A DNA stretch of 64,000 nt from DATJZH01 sp052146815 (GCA_052146815.1 JBKQMG010000194.1:1-64000); one strand, 5' to 3'; positions 34,918-44,626 are shown, numbered from the stretch's first letter. Numbers and translations: made by a program. Notes: generated by a model not told the origin, from the sequence alone.

Positions 34918-37866
34918 ATGGCCTCCGGCGAGGCCGTTTACGTGCGAGTGCGCAGTGCGGGGGCGCAATGCGGGCGCTCGGCGTGGATGCTGACCGTAAG
35001 TGCGGATCAGGGAAAGGACGCGGGCCACATGCTTAACCGGGATCAGTCGGAGCACCCGGTAGGCCAGCTGCAGCCCGTGCCACGCACGGGAGCGGCCCAG
35101 GCAGGTGATCTCGTCCAGGGCGGCGCAGGGCCGCGCGCGGCCCGCCTGGGGTTCGCGGCAGCCGAGCGCACCCTGATCGGCGGCACTGACCGCGAGCGGG
35201 ACGCCGAGGCGGCGAGGCTGGCGGATGCTGGACACGGCGCCGCCGATGCCAGCGGGGCCAGCCAGGGCACCGCGAAGGCCAGCGCGGCGCAGGAGACAAC
35301 CACGCGGGACACTACCGACGGCCGGCGACGGCCTGCGAGTCCCAAGGCCACCGGGCAATCCGCCCGCAGGACGAAGTCAGATGCCAAGGACGGCAACGGG
35401 TCCAAGAGCCGCGCCGCTCAGCATGCCCGTGCGGCCGCACGAGCCCGTACGCGGGTGGCGGAACGGGAGCGCCAGGCGGCCGGAGAGGCGAACAACCGGG
35501 ATAGCGGCGCGGCGGCGGCCGCCAGCACGCACGCCTCCGCCGGGCGGGACCAGGCCGCGCAAGACCAGGCCGCACGGGACCAGGCCGGGCGGGGCCACGT
35601 CGCACAGGGCAAGGCCGCACTGAACGGGCCAGGGACGCAGGCCCGGGCCGGGCGCGGCGATGAGTTGCAGCAGCTGGCTCAGGCTGAGCGTCAGGCCGCC
35701 GCGGAGCGCGACCGCAAGGCAGCCGAGAGGGGGCGCCAGGCGGCCGCCCGGCGCCTGGCGCCTGCCAGCCACGGCGACCGCGCCGATGCCGCCCGCAGCG
35801 CGGCGGCGGAGCTTCCGGCGTACCGCTTCCTGGACCGGGAGGACAGCTGGCTGCGGTTCGCCGAGCGGGTGCTGGAGCTCGCCGAGGACGAGCACGTCCC
35901 GCTGCTGGAGCGGGTGAGGTTCGTCTCGATCTTCGCCAGCGCGCTGGATGAGTTCTTCATGGTGCGGGTGGCGGGGCGGATCCGCCGGATGGCCACCGGG
36001 CTGCCGGTGGAGAGCGCGACCGGGCGCCCGCCCCGGGAGGTTCTGGAGAACACCCTCGAACTAGCCCGCGGCCTGTCGGTCCGGCATGCGCGGTGCTTCA
36101 CCGAAGCCCTCGTCCCGGCGCTCGCCCGGGAGGGAATCGAGGTCCTGCGCTGGAAGGAACTGTCGCCGCAGGAGCAGGCGGACATGCAGAGCCTGTTCCG
36201 CGAGCGGATCTACCCGGTGCTCACGCCGCTGGCCGTCGACCCCGCGCATCCTTTCCCGTTCATCTCCGGGCTGTCCCTCAGCCTGGCGGTCACGATCGCC
36301 GATCCGCGCACGGGAGCGACCATCTTCGCGCGGGTCAAGGTCCCGCCGCTGCTGCCCAGGTTCCTCACGGTGGCCCGCAACAGGTTCGTTCCGCTCGAGG
36401 ACCTGATTGCCGCGCATCTCGGCGAGCTGTTCGTCGGGCTCGAGGTCATCGAGCATTACGCGTTCCGGGTTACCCGCATCCGTGACCTCGAGATCGACGA
36501 GGACGTCACCGAGGATCTGCTGCAGTCGCTGGAGCGCGAGCTCATGCGGCGCCGTTTCGAGCCCGCCGTCCGCCTCGAGGTCGAGGATTCCATCTCCGAC
36601 GACGTCCTCGACAGGCTCGTCACCGAGCTTGGCGTCGATTACCGCGCCGTCTACCGGGTGACCGGACCGCTGGACCTGTCTGGCGTGTCCGTCCTCGCCG
36701 ACCTGGACCGGCCAGCGCTCAAGTATCCGCCGTTCGTGCCGTCAGAGACCGCCCTGCCGCAGGACACCAGCGTCTTCGCCGCGCTGTCCGACCACGACGT
36801 GCTGGTGCACCTGCCCTACGACTCCTTCACCGCCAGCGTGCAGCGCCTGGTCGTGTCCGCGGCGGCCGATCCGCGGGTGCTGGCGATCAAGCACACGCTG
36901 TACCGGACCAGCGGCGACTCCGAGATCGTCGATGCGCTGATCGACGCGGCCGAGGCCGGCAAGCAGGTTGTGGTGGTCGTCGAGATCAAGGCCCGCGGGG
37001 ACGAGCGCGCGAACATCGGCTGGGCGCGCAAGCTAGAGGAAGCCGGCTGCCACGTCGTCTACGGCTTCGTCGGCCTGAAGACGCACTGCAAGATGGTGCT
37101 GGTCGTCCGCGAGGAGGATGGCGGGTCGCTGCGCCGGTTCTGCCACATCGGCACCGGCAACTACCATCCCAAGACCGCCCGGCTGTATGAGGACTTCGGC
37201 CTGCTTACCTCGGATCAGACGGTCGGCGAGGACGTCACCGACCTGTTCAACCACCTGACCGGGTACAGCCAGAAGACCGACTACGGGCGGCTGCTCGTCG
37301 CGCCGACCGGGCTGCGGTCCGGCCTGCTCGAGCAGATCGAGGAGCAGGCGCGGCGCAGCCGCGACGGCCTGCCCGCCCGGATCCAGATGAAATGCAACGC
37401 GATCATCGATGAGAAGATCATCGACTCGCTGTACCGGACATCGCAGGCGGGCGTGCCCATCGACCTGTGGGTCCGCGGGATCTGCTCGCTGCGGCCGGGC
37501 GTTCCGGGCCTTTCTGAGACCATCCGGGTCCGCAGCGTGGTCGGCAGGTTCCTGGAGCACTCCCGGATCTACGCCTTCGGCACCGGCGAGGAGGAATCGC
37601 CGGGTGATGTCTGGATGGGCAGCGCGGACCTGATGCACCGGAACCTGGACCGCCGGGTCGAGCTCCTGGTACGGGTGACCAACCCGGCGCACCAGGCCGA
37701 GCTGCGCGGCCTCATCGACCTCGCGATGGACCCGTCCACGGCCTCGTGGTGGCTGGCGGGCGACGGAACGTGGACCCGCCACCACCTCGAGGCCTCCGGC
37801 GCTCCGCTGCATGACATCCAGGACCTGCTGGTACGGGCGCGGCAGGCCCGGGCGGCCAATGCGTGA
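34918..37866 (+). CDS. ppk: Polyphosphate kinase 1 with long N-terminal extension
   Basis: A 982-residue PPK1, which makes polyphosphate from ATP. The enzyme core runs from about residue 298 (LPAYRFLDREDSWLRFAERV) to the end. The catalytic histidines are His723 in GLKTHCKMVL and His881 in FLEHSRIYAF; HIGTGNYHPKTARLYEDFG and the PLD-like C1/C2 domains are intact. The first ~295 residues are a low-complexity, Ala/Arg/Gln/Asp-rich tail with 5-residue repeats, unlike usual PPK1 proteins. GACAAT is seven bases before ATG 34918 (leaderless); an ATG at 35029 is the alternative. The last bases overlap the Nudix gene (ATGCGTGA), so the two are coupled. Confidence 0.93.
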   Translation: MASGEAVYVRVRSAGAQCGRSAWMLTVSADQGKDAGHMLNRDQSEHPVGQLQPVPRTGAAQAGDLVQGGAGPRAARLGFAAAERTLIGGTDRERDAEAARLADAGHGAADASGASQGTAKASAAQETTTRDTTDGRRRPASPKATGQSARRTKSDAKDGNGSKSRAAQHARAAARARTRVAERERQAAGEANNRDSGAAAAASTHASAGRDQAAQDQAARDQAGRGHVAQGKAALNGPGTQARAGRGDELQQLAQAERQAAAERDRKAAERGRQAAARRLAPASHGDRADAARSAAAELPAYRFLDREDSWLRFAERVLELAEDEHVPLLERVRFVSIFASALDEFFMVRVAGRIRRMATGLPVESATGRPPREVLENTLELARGLSVRHARCFTEALVPALAREGIEVLRWKELSPQEQADMQSLFRERIYPVLTPLAVDPAHPFPFISGLSLSLAVTIADPRTGATIFARVKVPPLLPRFLTVARNRFVPLEDLIAAHLGELFVGLEVIEHYAFRVTRIRDLEIDEDVTEDLLQSLERELMRRRFEPAVRLEVEDSISDDVLDRLVTELGVDYRAVYRVTGPLDLSGVSVLADLDRPALKYPPFVPSETALPQDTSVFAALSDHDVLVHLPYDSFTASVQRLVVSAAADPRVLAIKHTLYRTSGDSEIVDALIDAAEAGKQVVVVVEIKARGDERANIGWARKLEEAGCHVVYGFVGLKTHCKMVLVVREEDGGSLRRFCHIGTGNYHPKTARLYEDFGLLTSDQTVGEDVTDLFNHLTGYSQKTDYGRLLVAPTGLRSGLLEQIEEQARRSRDGLPARIQMKCNAIIDEKIIDSLYRTSQAGVPIDLWVRGICSLRPGVPGLSETIRVRSVVGRFLEHSRIYAFGTGEEESPGDVWMGSADLMHRNLDRRVELLVRVTNPAHQAELRGLIDLAMDPSTASWWLAGDGTWTRHHLEASGAPLHDIQDLLVRARQARAANA
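35548..35622 (+). repeat. Five tandem 15-bp units in the ppk extension
   Basis: Units begin at 35548, 35563, 35578, 35593 and 35608; the first three are nearly identical (GACCAGGCCGCGCAA type) and the last two diverged. They encode DQAAx pentapeptides in the disordered N-terminal tail. The period of 15 keeps the reading frame on copy-number change. Confidence 0.8.
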
Positions 37867-38761
37867 CTCGCCGCCGTCCCGATTGATTCGCGCGGCGGGC
37901 GCTGTGGTCTGGGCGCCCGGTCCGGACGGCCTCCAGGTGGCCCTGATCTCCAGGCGCCGCTATGGCGACTGGACCTTCCCCAAAGGGAAATGCGAGCCCG
38001 GCGAGCACGTGCTCGAGACCGCGGTGCGCGAGGTGCAGGAGGAGACGGGGCTGCCGGTCATCCTCGGCCGCCCGCTGAGCTACTCGACTTATCAGCGCAA
38101 CTCGCAGCCCAAGCGAGTCGACTACTGGGTGGCCGCTTCGCGGGAAGCGCGCTCCGCCTTCGTTCCCAACCACGAGGTGGACGAGCTTCAGTGGCTGCCG
38201 CTGCCGGCGGCCATGGACCGGCTCAGCTACGAGCATGACCGGTCGATCCTCGCGGCCTGGGCCGCCGCGCCGGCGCAGACCGTGCCGCTGATCCTGGTCC
38301 GGCACGCGTCTGCCGGCAGCAAGAGCGACTGGGCGGGCGAGGAACTGGCGCGGCCGCTCGACCCGGCCGGCACCGCCGACGCCGAGGCTCTGGGCCGCCT
38401 GATGGCCTGTTACGGTCCCGCCAGGGTAATCAGCTCGGTCGCCGAGCGCTGCGTCGCGACCGTCGTGCCGTTCGCGGCGCGGACGGGCGCGACGATCGAG
38501 CTTGAGCCGCTGTTCACCGCCAATCATGCCGACCGGTCGCAGGAGGCCGCCGCCCGTGCTTCGGCGATCGCGGCCGGAGGCCAGCCCACCGTGATCTGCA
38601 CGCACCGCGAGAACCTGCCCGTTCTGCTCCAGGCGGTCTGCACGCGCCTTGGCTCGCCCGTGCCCGCGGGCCCGTCCCTGCGCAAGGGCGCGTTCTGGGT
38701 CCTGCACACCGCAGGCGGCCGCCTGATCGCCGCCGAGCAGCATCACCCGGCGTCCGCCTAG
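37859..38761 (+). CDS. mutT1: Nudix hydrolase / histidine phosphatase fusion (MutT1-like)
   Basis: A 300-residue two-domain protein. The Nudix box occupies residues 43-65 with EVQEETGL at its end. The second domain is a SixA-like histidine phosphatase with Arg148-His149 (LILVRHASAGS) and a later ICTHRENLPVLL. This order matches mycobacterial MutT1, which hydrolyses 8-oxo-GTP/dGTP diphosphates and diadenosine polyphosphates. The start ATG overlaps the ppk stop by 8 bp, giving a conserved ppk-mutT1 operon linking polyphosphate and nucleotide clean-up. Confidence 0.9.
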   Translation: MRDSPPSRLIRAAGAVVWAPGPDGLQVALISRRRYGDWTFPKGKCEPGEHVLETAVREVQEETGLPVILGRPLSYSTYQRNSQPKRVDYWVAASREARSAFVPNHEVDELQWLPLPAAMDRLSYEHDRSILAAWAAAPAQTVPLILVRHASAGSKSDWAGEELARPLDPAGTADAEALGRLMACYGPARVISSVAERCVATVVPFAARTGATIELEPLFTANHADRSQEAAARASAIAAGGQPTVICTHRENLPVLLQAVCTRLGSPVPAGPSLRKGAFWVLHTAGGRLIAAEQHHPASA

Positions 38762-38784
38762 CGGTCCGCTGTTCTTGTCGGGCC

Positions 38785-39369
38785 TTACTGCGCCCGGGCG
38801 GCGGGCTCCCAGTCCAGGGTCGGCGGCAGCGCCCCCTCCAGGATCAGCAGCCAGCGCTTGACCTCGAGCCTGGTTCCGCCGCTGTAGCCGCCGAGCCCGT
38901 CGCTGGCCACCACGCGATGGCAGGGGACGATCACCGGGATCGGGTTGGCCCCCATGACCTGGCCGACGGCCCTGGCCGGGAGCTCGGCGTCGGCCAGTGC
39001 GCCGCTGCGCCGGGCCAGCTCGCCGTAGGTGACCGTCTGGCCGTACCTGACGGTTTCATACAGCGCGCCCAGAACCTTCCGCTGCAGCGGGGATACCGCG
39101 CTCCAGTCCAGCGGGAGGTCGAAGACACGGCGCCGGCCGGACAGGTACTCGGCGAGCTGCGCGCGGGCAGCTCTCAGGCACTCCTGCGCACTGCCCTGAC
39201 CGACTGCCGGTGCGGCTCCGCCAGCGGCAGCCGAGCCCGTGCGGGCCACCTCAGCAGGTCCGGGGACCGGCTCGGGACCGAATCGCACGCGGGCCACCCC
39301 CTTGCTGCTGCAGCCCACCGCCAGCGAGCCGACCGGAGTGCCGAGCACGTCCCACGCCATATCGCTCAC
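38785..39369 (-). CDS. ogt: Methylated-DNA-[protein]-cysteine S-methyltransferase
   Basis: A 194-residue O6-alkylguanine-DNA alkyltransferase. The methyl-acceptor is Cys150 in NPIPVIVPCHRVV, preceded by the helix-turn-helix YGELARRSG and followed by GLGGYSGG. It repairs O6-methylguanine by suicide transfer. GTG 39369 follows GACAAT by six bases, so a leaderless start is preferred to ATG 39360. The N-terminal domain is a normal partial RNase H-like cap with a Gly/Ala-rich loop. It is convergent with the Nudix gene. Confidence 0.93.
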   Translation of the reverse strand: MSDMAWDVLGTPVGSLAVGCSSKGVARVRFGPEPVPGPAEVARTGSAAAGGAAPAVGQGSAQECLRAARAQLAEYLSGRRRVFDLPLDWSAVSPLQRKVLGALYETVRYGQTVTYGELARRSGALADAELPARAVGQVMGANPIPVIVPCHRVVASDGLGGYSGGTRLEVKRWLLILEGALPPTLDWEPAARAQ

Positions 39370-39520
39370 GACGCCATTGTCTCTCCGTCCGGCGCCGGGG
39401 CACTGGCAGAAATCCGCACACACCCCGGGCACGCCAGCCCGTCGTCAGCACGAGCCGAAGTGTCGGCAGCCCGGTGTAAATATCAGCTATCCGCTCACAT
39501 CGACAGAAGGAGCCAGCCGC

Positions 39521-39868
39521 ATGTCCAGCAACCCGGCCGAGGACGTGGAGAACGAGCTTGCCGCGCTGTCCCGGCGCTTAACCGGCCCGGGGGAGCGGGA
39601 GTGCCTGCGCTGCTACCTGCTCCGGATGATCAGCGAGTTCGGCTGCGACGGGACGCACCGGTGGACAATCCGGTGGCGGGACCTCATGGCGCCGCGGGCC
39701 GCGGGCCTCGTCCGGCGACTGCAGAACCGGGGCGGCATCTGCTGCGACTGTGAAGTGATCTTCAATGTCTTCACCGGCAGCCCGGACGATCAGGGGCCAT
39801 GTGCGGGCATCGTCCGGGCAGGCTCCTCGCTGCCCTGCGACCGCCGGACCCTGCGCAAGACGGCCTGA
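39521..39868 (+). CDS. DUF2695 family protein
   Basis: A 115-residue protein with ATG 39521 and a GAAGGAG ribosome site. The central part ECLRCYLLRMISEFGCDGTH, followed by TIRWRDLMAPRA and GGICCDCEVIFNV, is typical of DUF2695, a small actinobacterial family with conserved cysteines that may bind metal. Function is not known. It sits alone between oppositely oriented genes. Confidence 0.8.
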   Translation: MSSNPAEDVENELAALSRRLTGPGERECLRCYLLRMISEFGCDGTHRWTIRWRDLMAPRAAGLVRRLQNRGGICCDCEVIFNVFTGSPDDQGPCAGIVRAGSSLPCDRRTLRKTA

Positions 39869-39912
39869 TAGCCCGGACTTCGGCTGCCTCCGCCGGGCTG
39901 CAGGCGGGAGGG

Positions 39913-41313
39913 TTACTCCGCTTCTTCCTTCTCCAGGATGCGCAGCAGCGCCCGGGCGATCGGCATGGCAGTGAGTTCGGTCTGCCAGGGCCTGGCGCCG
40001 TAGCCGGCCAGGTCGGCGGCGACGGTATCGGCGCTGACCGGGCCGGGCGGCTGCCAGGACAGGCGCCGCACGGCATCGGGCTGCAGCAGGTTCTCCGCGG
40101 GCAGGCCGGAGGAGTCGGCGAGGGCCGCGACGACGGTCCGGACCGCGGTCAGGCGCTGCGCGGCCGCCGGATCGCGTTCCTGCCAGCGATGGGCGGGGGG
40201 CGGCCCGTCACTGGGCGGCGCCGACGCATCCGGCAGGTCGCGATCGGACAGTGCCCGGGCGCGCCGGATCGCCGCCAGCCACTCAGTCGCGTGCCTGCGG
40301 GCATTGCGGCCGGAGAACCCGGGGGCGGCCGCCAGCTCCTCGGGATTGGCGGGCAGTGACCTGGCGGCCGCCACGATGGCGGCATCGGGCAGCACCCTGG
40401 TCGGCGACAGGTCGCGCCGCCGGGCGATCTTGTCACGCTCCTGCCAGAGCTCGCGGACCACGGCGAGGCCCCGCCTGTTGCGGACCCGGTGAATGCCGGA
40501 GGTACGGCGCCAGGGATCGGTGCGCGGCCCGGGCGGCTTGGCGGCCAGGATGGCGGCGAACTCCTGCCGCGCCCATTCATCCTTGCCCTGTTCCTGGAGC
40601 TCCCGGGCCAGCTCATCGCGCAGTTCGACCAGCACCTCGACGTCGAGGGCGGCGTAGCGCAGCCATTCCTCGGGCAGCGGCCGGGTCGACCAGTCCGCCG
40701 CGGAGTGGCTCTTCTCGAGGCTGAGGCCGAGCACGGTCTCTACCAGGGTGCCGAGGCCCACCCGCGGATAGCCCAGCAGCCGCCCGGCCAGCTCAGTGTC
40801 GAAAAGGTGCCGCGGCCGGTAGCCCAGCTCGGCCAGGCAGGGCAGATCCTGCGAGGCCGCATGCAGGACGGCCTCGGTGTCGGCCAGGGCAGCATCGAGG
40901 CCGGACAGGTCGGGACAGGCGACAGGGTCGAGCAGCACGGTGCCCGCACCGCCGCGGCGCAGCTGAACCAGGAAGGCGCGGTGGCCGTAACGGAAGCCGG
41001 ACGCGCGCTCGGCGTCGACCGCGACGGGACCGTCGCCCGCCGCGAGCGCGCGAACGGCCGCATCCAGCGCTTCGCTGGTCACGATCAGCGGCGGCAGGCC
41101 CTCCCGTGGCTCGAGCAGCGGCACGGCTACCCGCTCTGGGGCGGCCTCGCTGGCGCCGGCAGTCTCAGCAGCGTCCGCGCTCTGCCCGGCGCCTGCGTTC
41201 TCGCCGGCGCAGGCGGTCTCGGCAGCGCCTGCGGTGTCACCGGCATCCGCGCGGGCGACGGCTGCCGTCTGCTGGTCGCGGCCGGACCCGGAATCGGTCT
41301 GCGGTGCGGTCAC
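39913..41313 (-). CDS. rnd: Ribonuclease D
   Basis: A 466-residue 3'-5' exoribonuclease of the DEDDy type, trimming tRNA and other RNA ends. The exonuclease acidic residues are in VAVDAERASGFRYGH (Asp and Glu), HAASQDLPCL and RYAALDVEVL (Asp with upstream Tyr). Two HRDC-like helical segments follow. The start GTG 41313 overlaps the DUF3000 stop as GTGA, a classic coupled start; a GTG at 41388 lacks a ribosome site. The first ~65 residues are Ala/Gly/Glu-rich, with degenerate repeats, and not part of the catalytic domain. DUF3000-rnd order is common in actinobacteria. Confidence 0.93.
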   Translation of the reverse strand: MTAPQTDSGSGRDQQTAAVARADAGDTAGAAETACAGENAGAGQSADAAETAGASEAAPERVAVPLLEPREGLPPLIVTSEALDAAVRALAAGDGPVAVDAERASGFRYGHRAFLVQLRRGGAGTVLLDPVACPDLSGLDAALADTEAVLHAASQDLPCLAELGYRPRHLFDTELAGRLLGYPRVGLGTLVETVLGLSLEKSHSAADWSTRPLPEEWLRYAALDVEVLVELRDELARELQEQGKDEWARQEFAAILAAKPPGPRTDPWRRTSGIHRVRNRRGLAVVRELWQERDKIARRRDLSPTRVLPDAAIVAAARSLPANPEELAAAPGFSGRNARRHATEWLAAIRRARALSDRDLPDASAPPSDGPPPAHRWQERDPAAAQRLTAVRTVVAALADSSGLPAENLLQPDAVRRLSWQPPGPVSADTVAADLAGYGARPWQTELTAMPIARALLRILEKEEAE

Positions 41314-41906
41314 GGGCGCCGCCGCCGGTGCGGCGGCCGCAGCGCGGCGACCCCCGCTGCCAGGGGCGGCAGCCCCGAGGCGGCGCACAGTGCGTCGGAC
41401 CAGGCGGCAACGTGCGCGCTCAGCTCGGGGCAGCCGTCAGCCCCGACCGCGGGGGACCAGGAAGCCCGCAGCTCGAATCCGGTTGACACCGGCTCGTCTC
41501 GCTTCGTGCCGAACCCCTCCGTCACCACTCTGGTTACCGTCCCGCTGCTGCCCGCGTACCCGGCTGCCCGGGCGTCCAGCGCCTCGGTCAGCCAGCTCCA
41601 CCCGACCTCGCCGATCAGCGGATCGGCCGCTATCTCCGGCTCGAGCTCAGCGCGGAAGTACGCGATGATGCGAAACCGGCCTGACCAGGATGCCTGCCCC
41701 GCTGGGTCGTAGAGCAGGACGAACTTGCCCCAGCCGATCTCAGTTTCCCCCTCATGCGCCGTCGCGGCAATTGCCGCAGCGTGCGGCGCCAGCCGCCGGG
41801 GCGGCGGCTCGTCCTCGAAGACTATTTCGGGGCGCTCGCGGACAACCTCGGCTATCCCGGCTTCGATCTCTGTGACGGCCGCGCGGAACAGGGTCTCGGA
41901 ATCCAT
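41310..41906 (-). CDS. DUF3000 protein
   Basis: A 198-residue protein of the actinobacterial DUF3000 family (FRAAVTEIEAGIAEVVRERP, IGWGKFVLLYDP, FRAELEPEIAADPLIGEVGW). Start ATG 41906 has AGGAGG at ideal spacing. The family is typically found between hemE and rnd, as here, but its function is unknown. Translationally coupled to rnd by a 4-base overlap. Confidence 0.85.
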   Translation of the reverse strand: MDSETLFRAAVTEIEAGIAEVVRERPEIVFEDEPPPRRLAPHAAAIAATAHEGETEIGWGKFVLLYDPAGQASWSGRFRIIAYFRAELEPEIAADPLIGEVGWSWLTEALDARAAGYAGSSGTVTRVVTEGFGTKRDEPVSTGFELRASWSPAVGADGCPELSAHVAAWSDALCAASGLPPLAAGVAALRPPHRRRRP

Positions 41907-41973
41907 GGCGCCTCCTGCTGCGCGGTCGGCCGCGGGCCTCATTGCCGGGGCACGCGGCTTGCGCACGCTGGCG

Positions 41974-42183
41974 TCATGCCACCCGGTCGCGCAGGTCCGA
42001 GATCTCCGCTGGCTCGTATGCGAACAGGGAAAAACCGACGAGCAGGCCGGCTCCGCACGAGGTGCAGGACCATTCGGCGCACTCCCCGTCCAGGTAGTCG
42101 GGGCAGCCGCCTGGCTCAGGGTGGTGCAGTTCGAAGAGCCGGTCGCAGCCGCAGTCGCGGCAGTGCCGGATCGTCTCGATCAT
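41974..42183 (-). CDS. Small cysteine-rich (zinc-ribbon-like) protein
   Basis: A 69-residue protein beginning MIETIRHCRDCGCDRLFELH, with GAGGAG before the ATG at 42183. It has CRDC, CPDYLDGEC and CTSCG motifs that could bind one or two zinc ions. It lies 67 bp upstream of DUF3000 in the same direction and may be the first gene of the DUF3000-rnd operon. Family unknown. Confidence 0.65.
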   Translation of the reverse strand: MIETIRHCRDCGCDRLFELHHPEPGGCPDYLDGECAEWSCTSCGAGLLVGFSLFAYEPAEISDLRDRVA

Positions 42184-42463
42184 CTGCGGGCTCCTCGCTG
42201 CCGGCGCATCCGGGCCTGGCTGGCGCGATTGCACCAGGCTCACCTTGATGCTGGCACGGCCATGTCCGGTGTTCGCGGATCTGGTGCGGCGTGTCATCGG
42301 CCCGTTTGCCGCTAGGGTCGGCTCCGGTCTTCCCTGCGGCCGGGCGCGCGGGGCTCTCCGGCCGCCGCCACAGACGGCCGTGAGCACTGCCGAGCTGCAC
42401 CGGCCCGACGACTATTGCCGCACGTCGGTGGCGTGCGAGCGGTGGTATGAGAAGATCCGTCAT

Positions 42464-43525
42464 GTGAATGCACAGACCGCAGAGTCGGCGTTCGTGCGGG
42501 CCTGCCGACGCCAGTCCGTTCCGTACACACCTGTCTGGTATATGCGCCAGGCGGGACGGTCGCTGCCGGAATACCGGGCCGCCAGGGCGGGCACCGGCAT
42601 GCTCGAGGCCTGCGCCACGCCCGACCTGATCGCTGAGATCACCCTGCAGCCGGTGCGCAGGTACGGCGTGGACGCGGCCATCCTGTTCAGCGATATCGTC
42701 GTTCCGCTGCGCGCCGTCGGGGTCGGCGTGGACATCAGGCCGGGCGTCGGCCCGGTGATCGAGCAGCCGGTGCGGCTGCCGATGGACGTGCAGCGGCTGC
42801 GTGCCCTCGAGCCGCCGGACGTCTCGTTCGTCGCCGAGGCGGTCAGGTCCCTGGTCGCCGAGCTGGGGGAGACCCCGCTGATCGGTTTCGCCGGGGGCCC
42901 GTTCACGCTCGCCTGTTACCTCATCGACGGCGGGCCGTCGAAGAGCTTCGACAAGACCAAGTCGATGATGTACGGGAACCCCGAGCTCTGGCATGCGCTG
43001 CTGGAGCGGCTCACCGACATCACGATCACCTTCCTGCGCGTGCAGATCGATGCCGGCGCGTCCGCTGTCCAGCTGTTCGACTCCTGGGCCGGGACGGTAG
43101 ACCCGGACGACTACCGGCAGGCCGTGCTGCCGCACAGCAAGCGGATCTTCGACGCCCTCGCCGACACCGGGGTGCCGCGCATTCACTTCGGCGTCGGCAC
43201 CGGCGAGCTCCTCGGGCTGATGGGCGAGGCGGGCGCCGAGGTCGTCGGAGTGGACTGGCGGGTTCCGCTGGACGAGGCTGTCCGCCGGGTGGAGCCCGGC
43301 AAGGCGCTGCAGGGCAACCTGGATCCGGCCATCCTGCTCGCCCCGTGGGAGGTCGTCGCCCAGCGGGCCAGGGACGTGCTCAACCGCGGCCGGACCGCTG
43401 AGGCCCACATCTTCAACCTCGGCCACGGCGTGCTGCCGGAAACCGACCCTGACGTGCTTGCCCTGCTCACCGACCTGGTGCATACCGAGTCGGCCCGGGT
43501 GCCGCACCTGCACTCCACCGACTAG
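42464..43525 (+). CDS. hemE: Uroporphyrinogen decarboxylase
   Basis: A 353-residue HemE. YTPVWYMRQAGRSLPEYR holds the substrate-binding arginines, AAILFSDIVVPL the catalytic Asp, and FGVGTGELL and VGVDWRVPL complete the barrel. It converts uroporphyrinogen III to coproporphyrinogen III. The family start is at GTG 42464 (VNAQTAESAFVRACRR); GAAGAT lies seven bases upstream, so it is likely leaderless. It heads a haem region with cgoX/hemY and chdC downstream. Confidence 0.95.
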   Translation: MNAQTAESAFVRACRRQSVPYTPVWYMRQAGRSLPEYRAARAGTGMLEACATPDLIAEITLQPVRRYGVDAAILFSDIVVPLRAVGVGVDIRPGVGPVIEQPVRLPMDVQRLRALEPPDVSFVAEAVRSLVAELGETPLIGFAGGPFTLACYLIDGGPSKSFDKTKSMMYGNPELWHALLERLTDITITFLRVQIDAGASAVQLFDSWAGTVDPDDYRQAVLPHSKRIFDALADTGVPRIHFGVGTGELLGLMGEAGAEVVGVDWRVPLDEAVRRVEPGKALQGNLDPAILLAPWEVVAQRARDVLNRGRTAEAHIFNLGHGVLPETDPDVLALLTDLVHTESARVPHLHSTD

Positions 43526-43578
43526 GCCAGGGGGCGCGGCCGCCCGCCTCCGGTCAGCACTCGCGCTGGGCCTCACGT

Positions 43579-44559
43579 TCAGGTGGCGCTCGGCCGGGCC
43601 CGGCGGCGCAGCAGGCGGCGCCGCGCCGCGTAGCCGAGAGCGGCCAGGGCGGCGGCGATGACGGCGAACGGGAGCACTGCGCCGATGGCAGTCAGCACCC
43701 AGCTCACGGCGAGCGTGAAGGCGCGCCAGCCGCGGGACAGGCCGCCCAGGAAGCCGGCTGCGCTCTTGTTCCGGTGCTTCTTGACGACATGGCGGTGCGT
43801 ACTTACCAGCAGCACAGACACGGTGCCGTAGGTGGTCTCGTGCGCAAGAGCCCGCTGCTGGGCCAGCAGCGCCTCCAGCGCCGACTCGTCGGCGTTGATC
43901 TGGTCCTGCACGCTGAGTAGCTGTCCGACCGACCCGGCGTGGCGCAGCAGCGCGCGCAGTTGCGCGATGGCCGCCTGCTGGGAGGCGACCCGGCTGCTCA
44001 CGTCGGCGACCTGCTGGGTCACGTTCGTGGCCTGTGTCGTCAGCGAAAGCTGCCGTCCGAGGGCGGCGGCCAGGGCCGTCAGCGCGGACTGGTACCTCGC
44101 CACCGGGATCTTCAGGGTCAGGCTGACCTGCGGTCCGGCGGAGTCACCGGGATTGTTCAGGGCCTGCTCGGCGGAGATATAGCCGCCGGCGCTCTGGACG
44201 AGCGTCGTGACCTTGGCCGCGGCCTTGCTGACGTCCGGCGAGCGCACCGTCATGTTCGCGGTGAAGATGATGCTCTGGCTGGACAGCAGCAGCCGCGCGG
44301 ACTGGCTCGCCGACTTCTCGGGCCCGAAGCTGCCCGAAGCGGCCGGGACCCTGGGGGCTGCCGCAGCGCCGTTCACGCTGACGCCCGCGTGCGCAGCCTG
44401 CCCGGAACCGTGAGAGGCAGAGAGACTGGAGGAGGAAGCTGAGCCGCTGGAGCAGCCGGCCACCAGGAGCAGGCCGGCGCCGCCCAGCAATGCGGCGGCG
44501 GCCAGGACGGTACTGCGCTTCGTGCCGCGGGCACTGCGTGGCCCGCCGGTAATGTTCAT
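43579..44559 (-). CDS. DUF4349 lipoprotein
   Basis: A 326-residue exported protein. The signal peptide has a lipobox LLVAGC, so it is probably lipid-anchored. A Ser-rich linker is followed by the DUF4349 region (IIFTANMTVRSPDVSKAAAK, AGGYISAEQ, LTLKIPVARYQSALTALAAAL) with a coiled-coil-like helical segment (~residues 190-255), and a C-terminal membrane helix with an arginine-rich end. Start ATG 44559 is chosen for the signal peptide. Function unknown; probably envelope-associated. Confidence 0.8.
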   Translation of the reverse strand: MNITGGPRSARGTKRSTVLAAAALLGGAGLLLVAGCSSGSASSSSLSASHGSGQAAHAGVSVNGAAAAPRVPAASGSFGPEKSASQSARLLLSSQSIIFTANMTVRSPDVSKAAAKVTTLVQSAGGYISAEQALNNPGDSAGPQVSLTLKIPVARYQSALTALAAALGRQLSLTTQATNVTQQVADVSSRVASQQAAIAQLRALLRHAGSVGQLLSVQDQINADESALEALLAQQRALAHETTYGTVSVLLVSTHRHVVKKHRNKSAAGFLGGLSRGWRAFTLAVSWVLTAIGAVLPFAVIAAALAALGYAARRRLLRRRARPSAT

Positions 44560-44626
44560 GCCGCTCGGACGCCGGCCGGGCCTGCCGGGTTCCGGCCCGG
44601 CCGAAACTGATGCGGAAGGGTGATCT

